From AG-12 sp027319585 (GTDB taxonomy: Bacteria > Chloroflexota > Dormibacteria > Aeolococcales > Bog-877), in assembly GCA_027319585.1 (NCBI GenBank), contig DAHVMY010000057.1:1-8334 (forward strand): a DNA stretch of 8,334 bases, in the 5' to 3' direction. The notes below the pieces were generated by a model. The model was not told the DNA's origin and did no database searches. It worked only from the letters and a program-made list of their open reading frames with translations. The translations under genes and the position numbers were made by a program. Below are positions 4,558 to 8,334 of this stretch, in pieces; positions within the stretch are counted from its first letter, which is position 1, and every line of letters begins with the position of its first letter.

Positions 4558-5126
4558 TGAACGTGGCAGCGGTCCTGGTCGGTGACCTCGCGACGGTCCT
4601 GGACATCTACGCCCTCTGCATCCTGGCCTGGGCGCTGCTCACCTTCTTTCCCGGTGCCTCCGGCAGCGCCATCGGACGGCTCCTGGACGATCTGGTTCTT
4701 CCGGTGATCAGGCCGCTGCGGCGGCTGCTGCCGACCCTGGGGGGCATGGACCTGTCCCCGCTGCTCGCGATCGTCATCACGTACGCAGTCGCCGAGGTGC
4801 TTCAGGGGCTGGCCCTGAGCGGCTTCGTGACCCCGGTGGGCGCGCTGGTGTCGGTGGTGCTGGAGTTCATCACGGCGGTGCTCCTGATCGTCCTGCTCCT
4901 CCTCCTGATCAGAGTCCTGCTCGGGTTTCTGCACGTCGACCCCTGGCACCCTCTGGTCTTCGCCATCCGCCGCGTGACCGACACCTTCATCGACCCGATC
5001 GCCAGGCTGACCAGGAGCCGCGGCGAGAGCTCTGCCCTGGCCGCCTTCGTGATCTTCCTGGTGATCTACATCGGGCTCGCTCAGATCCTCTTCCCCCTGA
5101 TCCAGCAGAGCGCCAACCGCCTCTGA
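4557..5126 (+). CDS. yggT: YggT family integral membrane protein, two repeats
   Basis: This 189-residue protein has four hydrophobic segments (about residues 4-30, 67-88, 95-123 and 159-181) arranged as two YggT units. The first carries the family signature: PVIRPLRRLLPTLGG (49-63) then DLSPLLAIV (65-73). The second is more divergent: VDPWHP (127-132) and FIDPIARLTRSRGESSALAAF (144-164) before its last membrane helix. YggT proteins are poorly characterised; single-unit homologues lie next to sepF and divIVA in many Gram-positives and have been linked to cell division or osmotic stress. GTG at 4557 is chosen because homology begins there and a -10 box sits six bases upstream. A longer frame from GTG 4434 adds 41 non-conserved residues. 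No division genes flank it here. The stop is one base from that of convergent dnaE. Confidence 0.85.
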   Translation: MNVAAVLVGDLATVLDIYALCILAWALLTFFPGASGSAIGRLLDDLVLPVIRPLRRLLPTLGGMDLSPLLAIVITYAVAEVLQGLALSGFVTPVGALVSVVLEFITAVLLIVLLLLLIRVLLGFLHVDPWHPLVFAIRRVTDTFIDPIARLTRSRGESSALAAFVIFLVIYIGLAQILFPLIQQSANRL

Positions 5127-5127
5127 G

Positions 5128-8100
5128 TCAGGAGGCCTGCGCGACCACCCGCGGCCGGAACCGCGTTGGGGTCGGGGCGACCGGACGGTTGGTCTCCACC
5201 CCGTAGGATCCCACTCCGCAAGCCCGGCTGACCGCCTCCGCCAGGGAGTCCGACACCGCCACCCGGTAGCGGTCTCCGAGCTCTATCTCATGCACCCCCT
5301 GGGCATCGCGCACGTGAAGGACCACCGGAGCCGGGCCGGGGTGGGCGGCCAGGACGGTCGACAGCTCCTCCAGAGCTGCCTCCGACACCACGCTCGGGCG
5401 AATGTGCACCACCGAGTCCGGGCTCCAGGCAGACAGTTCGGGGGCATCCAGCCCGAAGACCTCCTCGGCGATCACCCTGGTCTCCTCGGGCTCGTCGGAT
5501 CCTGACTCCTCCTGTCCAGGATCCGGCAGCTCCCAGGCCGAGGTCCGCGGATTGACGGATCCTGCCCCCGGGCGGGGGCCCACCTCGACCCGGCCCCTGA
5601 CCACCACGACGGCGTCGGGATGCATCAACTCCTCGGCCCGACGGAACACCTTGGGGAAGATGACCAACTCGCACACTCCGCTCATATCCTCCAGGGCGGC
5701 GAACGCCATCTGGTCGCCCTTGCCGGTCTGCACCCGCCGGCACTCCCTAAGTGAACCGGCCACCTGCACGATCCGGCCCTCCAGACTCGAAAGGTCCATG
5801 ATCCTGGTATCGGTCACCGACCCCAACTTGTCCCCGAACTGAGAGAGGGGATGTCGGCTGAGGTACATCCCCAACAGCTCACGCTCCCAGAGCAGCCGTT
5901 CCCGCTCGGCCTCCGGGGTCAGCGGCAGCTCCTTCGGCACGGTGAGCCCACCAGTTGGACCTTCGGCGTCGCTCACGTCATCCAGGTCGAAGAGCTGGAT
6001 CTGCCCGGACTCCAGATCGCGCGCCGCCTGCTCAGCGCGACGCATCGCCTGATCCAGCTCCGCCAGCAGCCATCCGCGGTCACCGAGGGTGTCACACGCA
6101 CCGCATCGGATCAGGGCCTCCAGCGCCCGGCGGTTGAGGTCGCGGCCCCGGACCCGTTGGCAGAGATCCACCAGAGAGCGGAACGGCCCCCCCTGCTCCC
6201 TCGCCGCCACCACCGCCTGGGCCGCGCCCTCGCCCACATTCTTGATCTGCTGGAGGCCATAGATGATCCGGCCCCTCAGCCCCTCGGGCGGATTCTCCTC
6301 CTGGAGCACGCTGAACGCCGGCTGTGAGCGGTTCACGTCGGGCGGCAAGACCTCGATCTGCCGCTCCCTCGCATCCAGGATCACCCGCTTGATCCGCTCG
6401 AAGTCGCCCGCCCGGCTGTTGAGCAGGGCGGTCATGTACTCCAGCGGGTGGTTCGCCTTGAAATAGGCGGTCTGGTAGCTGATCAGGCCGTAGGCGACCG
6501 CATGGGCCTTGTTGAAGCCGTAGCCGGCGAAGAAGTCGATCAGCTCGAAGAGCTCGTTGGCGGTCTTCTCATCGACCCCGCGTCCGGTGGCCCCCTGCAT
6601 GAACCGCTCGCGCTGGGCCGCCATCTTGCTCTTGTCCTTCTTGCCCATCGCCGCCCGCAGCAGGTCGGCCTCTCCCAGGGTGAAGCCGGCCGCCGCCGAA
6701 GCGATCTGCATCACCTGGTCCTGGTAGACGATGATGCCGTGGGTCTCTGAGAGGACCGGCTCCAACTCCGGCAGCAGGTAGGTGATTGGCTCCTCACCGC
6801 GGCGTCGGCTCATGTAGAGCTCGATGACCCCTCCCTCGATCGGGCCGGGCCGGTTCAGCGCGTTGGCCGCCGCCATGTCCTCGATCGAATGCGGCCTCAT
6901 GTCCATCAGAATGCGCCGCCCACCCTCGGCCTCCATCTGGAACACCCCGATGGTGTCCCCTCGCCCCAGGAGTTCGTAGGTCGCGGCGTCGTCGAGCGGG
7001 ATCCGGTCCAGGTCGGGCCGGGTGCCACGCAGGCGCTCGATGTGGCCCAGCGTCTCCTCCAGCACGGTCAGGTTCTCCAGGCCCAGGAAGTCCATCTTCA
7101 GAAGGCCGATCTTCTGGACCCCGTTCATATCGAACTGGGTCACGACCGCATCCTTGTTGGTGGTCGCCCGCTGCAGAGGGACGTAGTCGGTCAGCGGCCC
7201 GGGGGCGATCACCACCCCCGCCGCGTGGGTCCCGGCGTTCCGGGAGATCCCCTCCAGCTTCTGAGCGGTGTCGAGCAGCCGGTGGGCCCACTCCTCCTGG
7301 CGGTACACCTCGGCGAGCTCCTTGGACTCCTTGAGGGCGCCGGCCAGGGTCATCCCCGGCCTTGTGGGCACCAGCTTGGCCAGGCGGTCGACATCCGGCA
7401 GCGGCACGTTCAGCGCCCTGCCGACGTCGCGAATGGCGGCGCGGGCGGCCATGGTCCCGTAGGTCACGCTCTGAGCCACTCGGTCACTGCCGTACTTGGC
7501 GGTCACGTACTCGATCACCCGGCTGCGGCCCTGGACGTCGAAGTCGATGTCGATGTCCGGCATCGAGACCCGTTCCGGGTTCAGGAACCGTTCGAAGATC
7601 AGCCCGTAGCGGATCGGATCGAGCGCGGTGATGCCCAGGCTGTAGCTGACCAGGCTGCCGGCCGCCGAACCCCTTCCCGGCCCGATCTTCACCCCCGCCT
7701 CCCGGCCCGCCTTGGTGAAGTCCCACACGATCAGGAAGTAGGCGGCGAACCCGGTCTGACGGATCACCTCCAGCTCGTATTCCAGCCGCCTTCGGTACTC
7801 GTCGGCAGGCTCGCCCTGGCAGCGCTCCCGAAGGCCCGCCTCCGCCGCGCGCCTCAGCTGGCTGTCCGCGTCCTCGCCGCTGGCGACTTCGTAGCGGGGC
7901 AGCAGCCGCTGCCCCAGAGCGGGCTTGAACTCACAGCGGGCGGCTATCGCGACGGTGTTGCTGACCGCCTCCTCACAGTAAGCGAACTTCTCCGCCATCT
8001 CCTCACCGGAACTCAGGTAGAAGTGCGGGCCGGCGAAGCGGAGCCGGCGTTCATCCTCCACCCGGCTGCCGGTCTGGATGCAGAGCAGGACGTCGTGGGC

Positions 8101-8334
8101 GTCCGCATCGGCGGCTTCCACGTAGTGACAGTCGTTGGTGGCAACCGGCGGGATTCCCGTCTGGCGGGAGATCGCCAGCAGCCCGTCCCGGACCCGTGCC
8201 TCCTCCCCCATCCCGTGGTCCTGGAGCTCGGCGTAGAGGTTGCCCTTGCCGACCGCCTCTTCGAGCCGTCCGGCCCACAGCGCTGCGCCCTTTTCGTCCC
8301 CGGCCACGAGCAGCTGCGGGACGATCCCACCGAG
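5128..8334 (-). CDS. dnaE: DNA polymerase III alpha subunit, N-terminus outside window
   Basis: Catalytic subunit of the replicative polymerase. The frame is open to the window edge; 1068 residues are present and an estimated 150 N-terminal residues are missing. Numbering below starts at the GTG codon at 8307, which is internal. The end of the PHP domain (1-125) retains NDCH (Asp59, His61) and His71-Asp72, consistent with a metal-binding, possibly proofreading PHP site. The palm has GPGRGSAAGS (209-218), catalytic Asp251 and Asp253 in PDIDIDFD, and the third Asp406 in KMDFLG. Finger motifs YQDQVMQIA and MGKKDKSKM (528-562), FNKAHAVAYG (598-607), a helix-hairpin-helix at 684-715, clamp-binding QIQLF (769-773) and an OB fold at about 843-909 follow in normal order. 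An acidic linker (911-945) and a C-terminal domain complete it. No intein or frameshift is seen. Confidence 0.97.
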   Translation of the reverse strand, partial: LGGIVPQLLVAGDEKGAALWAGRLEEAVGKGNLYAELQDHGMGEEARVRDGLLAISRQTGIPPVATNDCHYVEAADADAHDVLLCIQTGSRVEDERRLRFAGPHFYLSSGEEMAEKFAYCEEAVSNTVAIAARCEFKPALGQRLLPRYEVASGEDADSQLRRAAEAGLRERCQGEPADEYRRRLEYELEVIRQTGFAAYFLIVWDFTKAGREAGVKIGPGRGSAAGSLVSYSLGITALDPIRYGLIFERFLNPERVSMPDIDIDFDVQGRSRVIEYVTAKYGSDRVAQSVTYGTMAARAAIRDVGRALNVPLPDVDRLAKLVPTRPGMTLAGALKESKELAEVYRQEEWAHRLLDTAQKLEGISRNAGTHAAGVVIAPGPLTDYVPLQRATTNKDAVVTQFDMNGVQKIGLLKMDFLGLENLTVLEETLGHIERLRGTRPDLDRIPLDDAATYELLGRGDTIGVFQMEAEGGRRILMDMRPHSIEDMAAANALNRPGPIEGGVIELYMSRRRGEEPITYLLPELEPVLSETHGIIVYQDQVMQIASAAAGFTLGEADLLRAAMGKKDKSKMAAQRERFMQGATGRGVDEKTANELFELIDFFAGYGFNKAHAVAYGLISYQTAYFKANHPLEYMTALLNSRAGDFERIKRVILDARERQIEVLPPDVNRSQPAFSVLQEENPPEGLRGRIIYGLQQIKNVGEGAAQAVVAAREQGGPFRSLVDLCQRVRGRDLNRRALEALIRCGACDTLGDRGWLLAELDQAMRRAEQAARDLESGQIQLFDLDDVSDAEGPTGGLTVPKELPLTPEAERERLLWERELLGMYLSRHPLSQFGDKLGSVTDTRIMDLSSLEGRIVQVAGSLRECRRVQTGKGDQMAFAALEDMSGVCELVIFPKVFRRAEELMHPDAVVVVRGRVEVGPRPGAGSVNPRTSAWELPDPGQEESGSDEPEETRVIAEEVFGLDAPELSAWSPDSVVHIRPSVVSEAALEELSTVLAAHPGPAPVVLHVRDAQGVHEIELGDRYRVAVSDSLAEAVSRACGVGSYGVETNRPVAPTPTRFRPRVVAQAS
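5148..5182. terminator. Hairpins in the dnaE 3' end, possible yggT terminator
   Basis: CCCGCGG (5148-5154) pairs with CCGCG...GG (5161-5169, two-base bulge), followed directly by GGTCG (5170-5174) pairing with CGACC (5178-5182). They begin about 20 bases past the yggT stop and lie inside the last codons of convergent dnaE. They are the only structures near enough to end the yggT transcript, but no U-tract follows. Confidence 0.25.

Noticed and set aside
5496..5566. Repeated GGATCC-containing words in the dnaE acidic linker
   Set aside because: Short, imperfect, in frame within a low-complexity linker; explained by codon usage.
1..8334. tRNA genes, CRISPR arrays, insertion sequences, inteins in dnaE
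   Set aside because: No cloverleaf with a T-loop signature, no regularly spaced repeats, no transposase frame, and dnaE motifs run without interruption.

Overview
High-GC bacterial chromosome segment of housekeeping and regulatory genes. There are no mobile elements, CRISPR arrays, tRNA or rRNA genes. Base composition, GTG starts and a likely leaderless gene fit a GC-rich Terrabacteria lineage. The DnaE palm region reads more like Chloroflexota or Dormibacterota proteins than typical actinobacterial DnaE1. This assignment is by eye and uncertain.

Layout. 1-334: a leader with several competing hairpins, then a 55-residue protein starting with a CxxCxC cluster. 390-815 (-): a 141-residue helical protein of unknown function, convergent with the first gene. 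816-1206: a divergent regulatory region with a strong-looking promoter overlapped by a perfect inverted repeat. 1207-1872 (+): an ECF-type sigma factor with no visible anti-sigma partner. 1873-2182: non-coding, with GC-rich hairpins. 2183-3154 (-): a protein made of two fused MarR-type domains. 3195-3647 and 3640-4167 (+): two overlapping genes for single-domain MarR-type proteins, divergent from the fused gene. 4168-4556: non-coding. 4557-5126 (+): a two-repeat YggT membrane protein, probably on a leaderless mRNA. 5128-8334 (-): dnaE, the replicative DNA polymerase III alpha subunit, lacking its N-terminus at the window edge and ending one base from the yggT stop.

The most notable part is the 2183-4167 MarR block. 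One strand encodes a degenerate domain fused to a canonical domain. The other strand encodes a canonical protein followed by a degenerate one in an overlapping gene pair. Canonical resembles canonical and degenerate resembles degenerate, so the locus looks like two versions, fused and split, of a heterodimeric MarR regulator. They face each other across a 40-bp gap holding a small AT-rich palindrome. The genes this system controls are not identifiable in the window.

All calls come from reading the sequence. No database comparison was possible, and lineage, promoter and terminator calls are inferences.
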